DNA of 64,000 bases. Source: Arachis hypogaea. Its lineage: Eukaryota; Streptophyta; Magnoliopsida; Fabales; Fabaceae. Under the pieces are notes generated by a model, which saw nothing but the letters and a program-made list of their open reading frames with translations, did not search any database and was not told where the DNA came from. The position numbers were made by a program, and so were the translations under genes. Every line of letters begins with the position of its first letter. The stretch's first letter is position 1. Shown piece after piece: positions 43,635 through 53,764 of the stretch. Where the stretch lies: assembly GCF_003086295.3 (NCBI RefSeq), contig NC_092048.1:92546626-92610625 (forward strand), written 5' to 3'.

Positions 43635-46600
43635 AGTGCCAAATATTTACATAGTCTTCTAGAGTTTCTATCAGTCTCCTACTAAGCTAACACCAATGGT
43701 ACACTATACTACTATCTCTATTATCACATCGTTCAATGTTGAGACTCTTGGTTATGAGGGCAAGGCATTTCTGGTTTTTTTTTTGTCCATAATAGCTTGA
43801 GTTCACCTCTCTTCTTTTTTAATGACAAAAATGTGCCTACATTTTAAGAAAGCCAAGGTATTAAAAATAATACAAATTTTTATAAATCACAGAATAACCA
43901 ATGACAATTCGTAGTAAGAAACATGCATAAAGCTTAATAGTAGTTTATTGGATGCATCCTATACATTAAACATGTTTATATATCAATAGTTGTGCAAGCA
44001 AACGGTCCAATTTGTAAAGTGTTCTTTAATAACTTGTAGTTCTTTAATTACTTGTATTTCTTTAACTAATTTACCAGTGAAGGTTTAAAATTATGAACCA
44101 ACCAAGGTGTAAAAAGCAATAGAGAAACCAAAATAGGAATAAATAACTAGATCAACTAAAAAATAATGCAAGCAATTAAAATGCTAAAAAGAAAGGATCA
44201 TGACTTTGGCAGAGACAACTTGTTTTCAAGAATTGAAGCGATTCCAATGCTAAGCTTCTTGTTCTTGTCGGGGTTAAGATCACCAATGGACACCAATTTA
44301 TCATAAGCTGCAGGCTGCTAATTCCCACTAAAGGTTATGGGTACTGACCCTTTTAGTGCAATCATCACATGCATCATGAACAGGGTGAAGTTTAAAGGCT
44401 TTAGGACAATGTGAATAGCGCAGAACAATAAATTAGTATACCAAAAATAAAGAAATGTCGAAAGTGAGAAAAATGAAGACTTTCAACTTGAAAGTAACTC
44501 CATAAACACCATTGATCCAACATCTAGCTGAAGCATACTTCAAGACATATGTTGACAAGAACAAAGATGATTCAAAATGCTCAGCAGCAATAAAAATCTT
44601 ACACAAACATTATTAATTTGCACATGAATTCATCAATAAGCTAAGAGAGCTAAGATATAACTAAAGCTTTAGCAAATATTCATATATAGGATATTAAAAA
44701 AGAGAGAAAAAAGTAAAAAAAGAAAAAAAGAAAAGAAAAAGAAGACAAGAAAATAGCTTATCATGTATTTTCATAGATTGCTTCAGTTCAAAAATCTAAT
44801 ACAAATTAATAAAATATAATTAATATTGGATAACAGATTATAATATACAAAAATAAATATATGTTCACTCATCTTCAACATTTCTAAATCAAGATATAAA
44901 GATCTCATAATAAAAAAGACACAAATATTCAACCTTTTGAAATTTAAATAATAGAAAACTCAGTATTATAATTAATCTAAATAACAGAGGCATACGATGA
45001 AACTTTGAATGATGAGAAAAGAGAAAATTAAAATAAATAAGTTTAAAACTTCAATTGAGTTGAAAAAGGGCATAGTAAAAGATGGGTGCACAAGCCAAAT
45101 CCTAAACCTAAATTCTTACACGAAGAGGAGTGCGGTGCAGGAGAACAAATTGAGGAACACGAGCACCATGAAGTTGGTGGCAGATTAAATAAAATTTATT
45201 AAATCACACATCGAAACAAAACAATCATCATCAATATACGTTAATTGTAAAATGTAGAGAATTCAAATTGTCAAAATATAACCTTGAAAATTAATTTGTG
45301 CCAATGAGAATCCTCTTGATAATGACACCAAAGAAGATCCCGGTAGAACTGAAAAGACACCACGTCCGACACAAATTTAAGAAAATTTTGACAAAATCGA
45401 AAAATTGCGTTGAAACAGGAAAGTACCTGGTGAGGAAGATGGTAGAAGAAAAAGCGGCAGAGTCCTCACGAAGAAAAAGAAGTGGGAGCAAACATAAGGT
45501 ACCTGGTGAGAAAGAGGTCTTCACAAAAAAAAAGAAGCGACTACAAGCATCTGAAATGAGGACTTGTTATTCATATTTTATATGAGACCAATTTTAAAAT
45601 ATCAAAAACTTATTGTTATTTTTTATTATAATTTTTAATAATTTATTTATAAATTAAATGCAAACCATTAAATCTATTATCAATTTAATTTAAAACTTTA
45701 AATTATATAAATAAACTCAAAAAGATTTAGACTGATTTTGGATACACCCACATACATTAATATATCAGACGGTTCTGTAATCTATATGTTAACAATACTG
45801 CGTGCTCGTTATTGGTTTTTATTTATTTTTAATTAAAAATATTACACAATTGGCGTAACATATATGATGTAACATATTTTCTAGATGCCATTTGAAATAT
45901 TATCAGCTATTAAATAATCTTAGGATTAATTAAATTCAACAGTCTAAAGTCTAAACTGTACTACACATTTGACATTAGTGTTTGAATAATGGAGATGCTT
46001 CCCCTGCCAGTGCCAGTGTTTAATTTCTCTCTGCTATCTAATTCTTTATTCTACATGCACCAATAGCCTACTTTGCTTTTTGACTCTTTATCAATAATAA
46101 TAATAATAATAATAATAAGTGATTGCGCATTGATTATATTTAATAGGTTACTAAAACAATAATATTTATAATTACTGATTTAGCTTTTCTAAGAATGTAA
46201 TTACTAATTTTAGTTGATATTATTAATAAAATTAAGATGAATTGATATAAATTTCAAATATATTCCAACATGCAATAATTAATAATACTCTTCTTTATCA
46301 CATAAGCTAAGTGTATTGGAAAATGTGCACATCATACATAGAACACACACATACATACAGACATGCAATAACGCCTATGATTAATTAAATACCAAAAAGG
46401 TTGAACATGAAAAAGTAAACCATGGACGTTAGGAAGAAAAGTATAATAAGTAAACCCATTTTATATGTTCAGATCAGAAAACGTTTGTTTGCAGCACACT
46501 AAATTAGTAAATTCAACAAACACATGCATGCTGCATGCAGTCATATCTTGAATCTCTAGCAAAAATAAATTCAAATCAATTTAAAATAATTTTATTTTGC

Positions 46601-46876
46601 ATTTATTAATTACTATTGTAGTAAATAAATAATATTATATATATTAAGTACGTAATTATAGATACTATATGTATAAAATTATAAATATTAAATTAAATAA
46701 AATAATTTTAAATTATTATCTTTTTAATATTACAAATACAAAAAATAAATACTAACTTTAATAGATAATCAGATATTAAGTATTTGCGTATATTCATATG
46801 TATTTTATGAGTTTTTTCAATAGAATAATTAGCTATAAAGATGATCAAATATTTTACAAGAAAATAATAATTAAAT
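43635..46876. other. AT-rich intergenic DNA, no supported gene
   Basis: Scattered short ORFs only. The longest (45298-45585 plus, 95 codons, Lys-rich) shows no recognised domain and contains an internal near-repeat of GTACCTGGTGAG (45424 and 45500). A purine-rich tract is at 44700-44755, a (TAA)n microsatellite at 46092-46118. Confidence 0.5.
46092..46118. repeat. (AAT)n microsatellite
   Basis: Nine consecutive AAT units. Confidence 0.95.
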
Positions 46877-47212
46877 GAGTTAATACTCAAAATCGTCCCT
46901 GAAAGATACCTCGATCTCCATATGAGTCCCCGAAAGATAAAGTTAATCAAAATCGTCCTCGAAAGATGACGGACATGACCACGTTAGTCCTTCCGTCATC
47001 TCGTCTGCTGAGCTGGCTAACGTTGGGTGACTTGTTTCGTTAACTGCCTAGGTGGATGACGCCTACGTGTACGCTGGAGTTGCTGACAAGGTAAGTACGT
47101 TAAAAAAAATCAAATCAGACCCTTAGATGATGAACCCTAATCCTAAATTCAATGATAAATAAATCGCGGTCTACAATCAAGCAGCTCCAAGAAGAGAGCT
47201 TGTCTTTCACAA

Positions 47213-48150
47213 ATGATTGGCACCATAACACTCAAAATCCAATATCAAAGGCCATCCTTGCTCGAATCAAACCACGTAACCGCCCCAAAGCCACCACCTT
47301 TACGCCGACCCGCTTCAGTCCCACTCGTTATTGACGCCGTTCGAATTCTGGCAACCCACGCCCATTGGCGGGACTCCCTCGAGTCTCGCTTTGCAGAATC
47401 TAAGGTTCTAGTTTCGGACGTTGCTCATTTCGTTCTAGACCGAATACACGACCCCGAGCTGGGTTTGAAGTTCTTCGACTGGGCTAACTCGAGACCCTTT
47501 TCTTGTTCCCTTGATGGCTTTGCTTATTCCTCTCTTCTTAAGCTCTTGGCAAGATTCAGAGTGTTCTCCGAGATTGAGCTGGTTCTGAACAGCATGAAAG
47601 TTGAGAACTTGAAGCCTACCCATGAGTCTCTGAATTCTCTGATTTGAGCCTACGGAGATTCTGGGATGGTTGATGCTGTCCTATGGTTATTCTATACAGT
47701 GCGAGAAGTGCATGGTTGTTTCCTTAGTGTTGTCGCTTCTAATTCGTTGCTGAATTGTTTGGTCAAAAGGGGGAAGGTTGAGGTTGCAAGGAAGCTGTAT
47801 GATGAAATGCTTGTGAGAGATGGTGGTGAGTGCTAAACAATGACTGTCCCCACAAGCAATTTGCTTTACCTATTGAGACCATGTAATGCTGTAATTGGAT
47901 GAGGAATCAGCAAATGGCTGAGATCGCCATGACCCAACCTTCCAAAGTCACTCCTGCACATAAACTGGGGCTCAATTTGTGAGAAAAAAGACACAAGGAA
48001 AGAATTGGTTAGAGTTAAAGATGAGGAATAAATGCTTGTGACTGATGGTGGCATTGGTAAAGCTGTGGATAACTATAGCACCGGGATAGTGGTTATTGGT
48101 TAAGGATCTATGCGACTTTGGGAAGGTTGAGGAAGATAGAAGGTTGATTG
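47213..48150 (+). pseudogene. Captured 5' fragment of a pentatricopeptide-repeat (PPR) gene
   Basis: The frame in 47213-47647 encodes ESRFAESKVLVSDVAHFVLD, DPELGLKFFDWANSRPF and FAYSSLLKLLARFRVF, typical of the N-terminal part of an organelle-targeted PPR protein. After a TGA (47645-47647) it continues AYGDSGMVDA, VVASNSLLNCLVKRGKVEVA and RKLYDEMLVRDGG to about 47828, with 35-residue PPR spacing. The gene resumes at about 48020 as DNYSTGIVV and G..D.GKVEE-type residues to about 48150. In between sits the RCC1 fragment. PPR proteins bind organelle RNA; this piece lacks most repeats and has stops and frameshifts (one also upstream of 47290). The family resembles Arabidopsis At1g52620 as far as I recall. 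Confidence 0.75.
47831..47953 (-). pseudogene. Captured RCC1-family exon fragment, antisense inside the PPR fragment
   Basis: On the minus strand an intron end (TTTATGTGCAG) is followed by an exon encoding SDFGRLGHGDLSHLLIPHP, then ITALHGLN and, after a one-base slip at 47873-47876, KQIACGDSHCLA. GRLGHGD and ACGDSHCLA are the two hallmark motifs of an RCC1 beta-propeller blade, as in UVR8-type plant proteins. About 65 bases of preceding intron are also present (to about 48017). It carries less than one repeat and cannot make a propeller. Confidence 0.8.
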
Positions 48151-48429
48151 TATCAAACACCTATGGACACTAAACGACGTCGTATCAAGAGCTGGAGGCT
48201 ATTGAATCAAAACGGCGTCGTTTTGTTACTGTGCCACGTGGGCACTTAACGGAATACGTCACCCAACGTTAGCCAGCTCAGCAGACGAGATGACGGAAGG
48301 ACTAACGTGGTCATATCCGTCATCTTTCGGGGACGATTTTGATTAACTTTATCTTTCGGGGATTCATATGGAGATCGAGGTATCTTTCAGGGACGATTTT
48401 GACTATTAACTCGTTTTTTTTACTAAGGT

Positions 48430-48960
48430 ATAAAGGGGAGTTAAATCTCAATTTAGCCCCTGAAATTTGGTCTGATACTTAAATGATTCCCATAATTTCG
48501 TTGGCCCCAATTAGAACTCCCAAATTTATAATTGTGGCTCTGATTTGTCCCTGCAATTATTTTCGTCACCAGAATTCTAATCTGGCGCAATTGCATAATA
48601 TGGTAGATACTACTTAGGCGAATTAATTTTGCGCTCAAACCCTTTGGAAACCACATAATGTAAGGGTTTTCTTGATGTTTTGCAACTTATGATTGTCGTA
48701 GTGAAAAGAAAGAGAGTTTTAACCCAAAAAAACTGAAATGACGTGGTTTCCAAAGGGTTTGGGAGCGAAACTAATGCGTCATCGTTTAAGTAGTATCCAC
48801 CATGTCATGCAATTGCGTTAGATCAGTATTCCAGTGATGGAGATGATCGCAGGGACAAGTCGAAGCCACGATTGTAAATTTGGAATTCTAATTGGGGCCA
48901 ACGAAATTGTGGGGTTCATTTTGAGGAGAACTCTTTAATTTTAGAGGGAAAGATTTGATT
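48430..48960. mobile_element. Inverted-repeat element, probably a MULE-type MITE
   Basis: Two arms are inverted and diverged: 48480-48660 and 48720-48925, sharing ATTTCGTTGGCCCCAATTAG, ACCCTTTGGAAACCAC and GTAGATACTACTTA-like words. The centre is about 60 bp. Terminal boundaries and duplication are unclear. No coding capacity. Confidence 0.55.
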
Positions 48961-50103
48961 TCAATTGTAATGAGCAAATAACATATGACATATTTTGGTT
49001 GTAAAATTAATAGAATAAAGGAAAAAATTCTTTAATTTTGAAAGTAAAATTTGATTTCAATTGTAATGAGGGTAAAATTAGTAGAGAGGAGCATAGAACT
49101 CTTTAATTTTAGAGAGAATGATTTGATTTTGATTATAATAAAAAAAGTGATATGTGACATTTTAATTGTAAAATTAGTAATATATAATAAATATATGGGT
49201 CATTCTAGTGTATAGATCTAAATCCATACAGATGTACAGATATTCCTTTTCTGTTTATCTCATGTTGACATGTATAAAGAACTAAATTGGTACAGAAATA
49301 CAGAGGTGGGCCAAGCACATCACACGTGCTTTTGGTGTGTGGCTTCAGGGAGCAGGATCTGACACTGGTCAGTCCTCTTGGCTTGGTTTAGCCGAGCCGT
49401 CCAACTCCAAAGGAGAAGGGTGGATGGAAGAAGGCTCTGTTATTATTATCTGAGTTATCTAAAAAATTATTTAAAAGGCAATTAAAACCATTACCCCTGT
49501 AATTAAGAAATTTATCACATAGCCCAGTTTAATTTCGTTCTCCTATGAAAAAAATTTAGCATCAGATTTGCAAAAAAGGTGAAATTTAACTCCATAAAAG
49601 GGTATTCTATCCTAATTTTAACATCCTAGATACCAAATTTAGGGTCCCTCTAAAATCAGCTCAAGTCTTTTGAGTTTATCTGATGCACCATAAAATTTGA
49701 ATCGTTAGATTAGATTGACAAAAGATCTAATAGTTTATATTTAATTTATTATTAATTTATTAAAAATTACACTTAAAGATAACAACTTTTTTTATATTTT
49801 AAAATTGCTCAATATAAAATTTGAGAACCAAACCCCAGCTTGCTGCAGCGATGACCTTCCATTCTTCCTCCACCCACTTTTTTCTGCCTTCTTCCTCTTC
49901 ACGATGAACCTCCGTTTCTTCTTTTACCCTCTTCACGATGTCCCTTCGCTTTTTTCTCTACCCATTGTTCTTTACATTCTTCCACAACGACTCCATGACC
50001 TACTTCTTCAAGTCATAGAGCTTAAACTCTATTGCTCGTGTCATTTTTCTTCTCAAATTTTTCAAATCTTTTTAGGGTTTTGGTCAAAAGAGGTTGACAT
50101 TTA
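48929..50103. other. AT-rich DNA with a degenerate short tandem repeat, no gene
   Basis: CTCTTTAATTTTAGAGRGAA-like units followed by GATTTGATTTNNATTGTAATGA recur at about 48931, 49030 and 49100. From 49200 to 50103 I see nothing that I can call. A pyrimidine-rich stretch at 49855-50090 could be the upstream leader of the kinase pseudogene. Confidence 0.5.
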
Positions 50104-51110
50104 ATGGAGCCTCGAGTTGGGAACAAGTTCCGTATCAGTTGAAAAATTGGTAGCGGATCCTTTGGAGAGATCTATCTCGATGAGTTTTCTCTCCTCTCTT
50201 TTTTTTTTGTGTGCATAATTGAACTTCTAATTTTCGAATTTTTCGATTAAGTTTTTCGGATTAATTTATTTTAGAATTTTTTGTGTAGATACCAATATTC
50301 AGACAAATGAAAAGGTTGCGATTAAGCTTGTGAGTACTCTGGTCTACCTGTGTTAATTTTGAAGAAGAAATAGTAATAATGAAACTGGTGTTTGTAAAGT
50401 TGTAATAATTTTGTTGCTGCTGAGAAAATTCCAAGAGCTACTGAAATTAGGAGAATTGTAATGTTTTAGTGACTTTTCAAGGAATGAATATGCAGAACTA
50501 GTATTTTTTTTTATATATTAGAGCTATAGGGTGCTGTAGTGCATGGCAATTTAAGGTTTCTGCATATTTCAGTTGCAAAATTAAATTATTGAAGAACAAA
50601 TCATGTGTCTCTGATCGAGCATGCTGTTGTCTTGATTTTCTTTCTTATTCAGGAAAATGTCAAAACCAAGCACCCTCAGTTGCTGTATGAATCAAAGCTG
50701 TATAAATATTGCAAGGAGGAAGTAATCTTCTATCATACTGAAATTTTGTTTTTTCTTTGGAGCTCTTTGCTTTTCATTAACTTCATGTTAATCACTCGGC
50801 TTAAACTAGTTTTGGTTTGTTGATAGCTAGGATCCTAAATGTGAAATGGTATGGCGTAGAAGGAGAGTACAATGTGCTTGCGATGGATTTACTAGGCCCT
50901 AGTCTTGAGGATTTATTCAATTTCTGTAGTCGGAAGTTGTGTCTCAAAACTGTTCTCATGCTCGCTGATCAGATGGTAGGTTTTTACCTTGTTAAGAATT
51001 TCTCACTTCACTTGAATACTTAATTATACACAATATTCATTTGATTTGACCATGCCCAAAATCATCGATGCAGGTGATGCTTTTTCATTCTCAAGTAACT
51101 TTGCTTACTT
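50104..51110 (+). pseudogene. Casein kinase 1 (CK1-like) pseudogene, exons 1-5 only
   Basis: Exons can be followed: 50104-50178 (MEPRVGNKFRIS, stop, KIGSGSFGEIYL: the glycine-rich ATP loop), 50289-50329 (TNIQTNEKVAIKL with the catalytic Lys), 50653-50719 (ENVKTKHPQLLYESKLYK), 50827-50975 ([35 protein letters not shown]), and the start of exon 5 at 51074 (VMLFHSQV for the usual VEFVHSKS). The HRDIKPDN catalytic loop and everything after it are missing. Lesions: TGA at 50140-50142, donor of exon 1 ATGAGT instead of GTGAGT, altered donor after exon 3. Retained introns show a genomic, not retro-copied, fragment. It is a broken duplicate of a housekeeping Ser/Thr kinase gene. Confidence 0.85.
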
Positions 51111-51832
51111 CCCAATATATACATTATACAGTATATCATTCTTTTCATGCTAGTATGCATTGTGAACACATTTGGTGGCCACAATGTTGGACTTCAATTG
51201 TGCAAACTTGCTCAAAGCAGATGCAGCATAATTCTTTCTCACTCATCTGAAAAACATTACAATATCCCATAATAAGAATGGTTCAAGCCAAAAGCTATAA
51301 CAAGTAAACCCTTTAATTAATTGTCACTGGCAAGTGAACTTTTTGGATTGTCAAAATCTTCACTACAACGGAATTAATTTAACAAGACAAAAGTAGAAAT
51401 ATGCTGTGGAGCATAAAGACATAGAAAAAGCTACTCACCTTAAATGCAGAAAAAATAAAACAAAGGATGGTTTATGGTGATCCATATCCACTGCATCAGA
51501 AGTTGCGTCTTCATCCTAACATTATTCTCATTTTCATCCATTGTGTGTCTTTGATGGAAAATAGCAGCTAACATGGCTACAATGCAAAATACAAATGAAC
51601 TACACAATTTTCATAGCATTGTTTGTAAAATTCATAAAGTCTCATGCCTCATTATGTTAGATACCAACAGAACAATAATGGAGAATTACAATTGCTACAT
51701 ATAATTACCAAATTAGCATGAATCTTATCTACACCAACATGCTTGTAGCACAGCACTTCATTCTTATGTCATGGATCACCACAATAAGCAGCTATAGGAA
51801 ACTACTTTCAGATCATAAATAACTATGTTAGC
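51111..51832. other. Unassigned DNA between the kinase pseudogene and element G
   Basis: AT-rich, no ORF with recognisable content. ttagc (51828-51832) should be one copy of the target duplication of element G. Confidence 0.5.
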
Positions 51833-53381
51833 TGATGCGTGAGCATCTTTCCTATCTTTTCCTAGTGAATTTGCATTTAAATTATTAAGTTTTATCAAGA
51901 ATTAATTATCTTTTAGCCACTATGGATGCTACTTTGAGTCTTGTGCAATTCTATTTATTTTAGGTAGCATTTGGTTGGATTTGATGGAGCTTCCGCAGAA
52001 AAAGAGAAGAAGGCTATATAGGGTAGAAATGCTTAGAGGATGGAGAGGAAGCTTGCACAAATGGAATCAGCACAAGAATTAAAGGAGATGGCAGCGAGGA
52101 GCGACGCGTGTGCGTACCTGACGCGTGCGCGTGAATTGAAGATTTGCTCAGCGACGCGTGCGCGTACCTGACGCGTACGCGTGACACGCGAAGAAGACCA
52201 TCGACGCGTACGCGTGACTGACGCGTACGCGTGACATGCGCCACATGCAGAATTCGCAGAAAACGCTGGGGGCGATTTCAGGCCAAGTTTCAACCCAGTT
52301 TTTGGCCCAGAAACACAGACTAGAGCCAGGGGATATCAGAGACTCAAGGGAGATTCACACAAGAATGGTTATGCCCACTCTAAGTTAGGCGTGGACCCTA
52401 CGAAGCAAGTGGTCCCCATCCATCAATTGAAGACATGCTTATTGTTTTAATTAATTCTGATTTAAACTTTAATTTTTACTTTAAAATAGGAAAAGATATT
52501 TTTTTAGTTTTAGAAGATAGATTTTAAATTAATTAGGATTAGATATAAAAGGGGATTAGAATTATTCTAAAGGAGCCCATTCCATTCCAAACTACCAAAA
52601 TACATTTTATCAGAATCCTTATTTTCTCTTTGAACCATGAACAACTAAAGCTCCATTGTTAAGGTTAGGAGCTCTGTCTATTTGTATGGATTGATTCTAT
52701 TGTTTTCTTTATTTTAATTCATGTTTTGATTTATATTTCAAGAATTATTTTCGTTCTTTATTTTATGAACTTAGGTGGAACGGAAGTATGACCCATGTTC
52801 TAATTGAATTCTTGTATAACTTGGAAAAGCTCTTTACTTGAACAACATCTTGAAAATGAATTCTCCTAAATTTTAATTATTTGGATTTAACGGGATATGT
52901 GACATATAATCCTTTTATATTTGGGTAATTAGGATTTTTGTGGCATATAAACTAGAATTTAGCTTCACCCTCTAATTGAAATTAATTAACCAAGGAATTG
53001 GCAGTTGATAAATTTTAGAGGAGACTAGGAAGGTCTAAGAAATTAGGGTCTAGTCACATATAGTTTGCCATGAATTAAATCTTGCATGATTAAAATAAAT
53101 TAATAAGAAAAATCAATCCGGAAAATAGATAACTCTGAAGGCTTAACCGCCTTCCCCATATTTTATTCCCAACTTATTTACTTGCTCTTTTAATATTCGT
53201 TATATTGTTTAATGTCTTTGAACTCTCGAACACTATTTTCTATTTGCCTAACTAAGTAAATTAATCAACCATTGCTGTTTAATCCATCAATCCTCGTGGG
53301 ATCGACCCTCACTCACCTGAGGTATTACTTGGTACGACCCGGTGCACTTGCCGGTTAGTTGTGGTTGTAAATTCTGCACCA
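51833..53381 (+). repeat. 5' LTR of element G
   Basis: TGATGCGTG at 51833 to TGCACCA at 53381 (1549 bp). A dense palindrome cluster (52101-52233) with GACGCGTACGCGTGAC words is followed by a GCCCAGAAAC block, a TATA box (TATAAAA, 52544-52550), and near the end the hairpin CCTCA-CTCACC-TGAGG (53307-53322), at the place where the A LTR has CCTTAC/GTAAGG. Confidence 0.85.
52544..52550 (+). promoter_or_regulatory. TATA box of the G LTR
   Basis: AGATATAAAAGGGG lies about 310 bases after the palindrome cluster; transcription would start about 30 bases downstream. Inferred from sequence. Confidence 0.6.
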
Positions 53382-53387
53382 AAATTT

Positions 53388-53405
53388 TGGCGCCGTTGCC
53401 GGGGA
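53388..53405 (+). promoter_or_regulatory. Primer-binding site, tRNA-Asp type (G)
   Basis: TGGCGCCGTTGCCGGGGA six bases after the LTR end, the same spacing as in A and D. Confidence 0.88.
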
Positions 53406-53764
53406 TTGATAGTGGTTAACAACTATCAGTTGTTTGATTGCTTAGATTAGGCGTTTTAGTTTTAATTTTTTTTATTTTTTGTTTAGTATTTTCAAAAAAT
53501 TTTTTTATAAATAAATAGCTCTAATGTTTTTCCTTAATTTCTGAAATTAAGTTTGGTGTCACCTAGTTAATTTTATTTTAACTTCCGTGCTTATTTTCCC
53601 TTTTAATTTTCAAATTTTTTGTCTAGTTTCATTTAAAATTTTTGAAATTTATTTATTTATTTTATTTAGTATTTTTATTTTATTATTTTACACAGGTTAC
53701 CTTACAGGGACTTCTCTGCACTTTAACGTAGAGAATCCCATCTTTTCTTGTTTTTTGTCTGTGT

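Larger units (their letters stand above)
46877..48412. mobile_element. Pack-MULE-like element carrying PPR and RCC1 gene fragments
   Basis: The left end (GAGTTAATACTCAAAATCG) and the right end (complement GAGTTAATAGTCAAAATCG) form long inverted repeats that stay nearly identical for about 165 bp (to about 47045 and from about 48246), including TGACGGAAGGACTAACGTGG. Between them lie pieces of two ordinary genes. Long TIRs plus captured exons are the definition of a Pack-MULE. I found no matching 9-bp duplication (taattaaat on the left, gttttttta on the right), so the target site has been altered or the ends are slightly off. Confidence 0.75.

Noticed and set aside
45298..45585. 95-codon Lys-rich ORF
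   Set aside because: No domain, AT-rich surroundings, internal near-repeat and no regulatory context; not enough to call a gene.
46868..46876. 9-bp target duplication for the Pack-MULE
   Set aside because: taattaaat on the left does not match the bases after 48412, and shifting the ends by a few bases did not produce a match.
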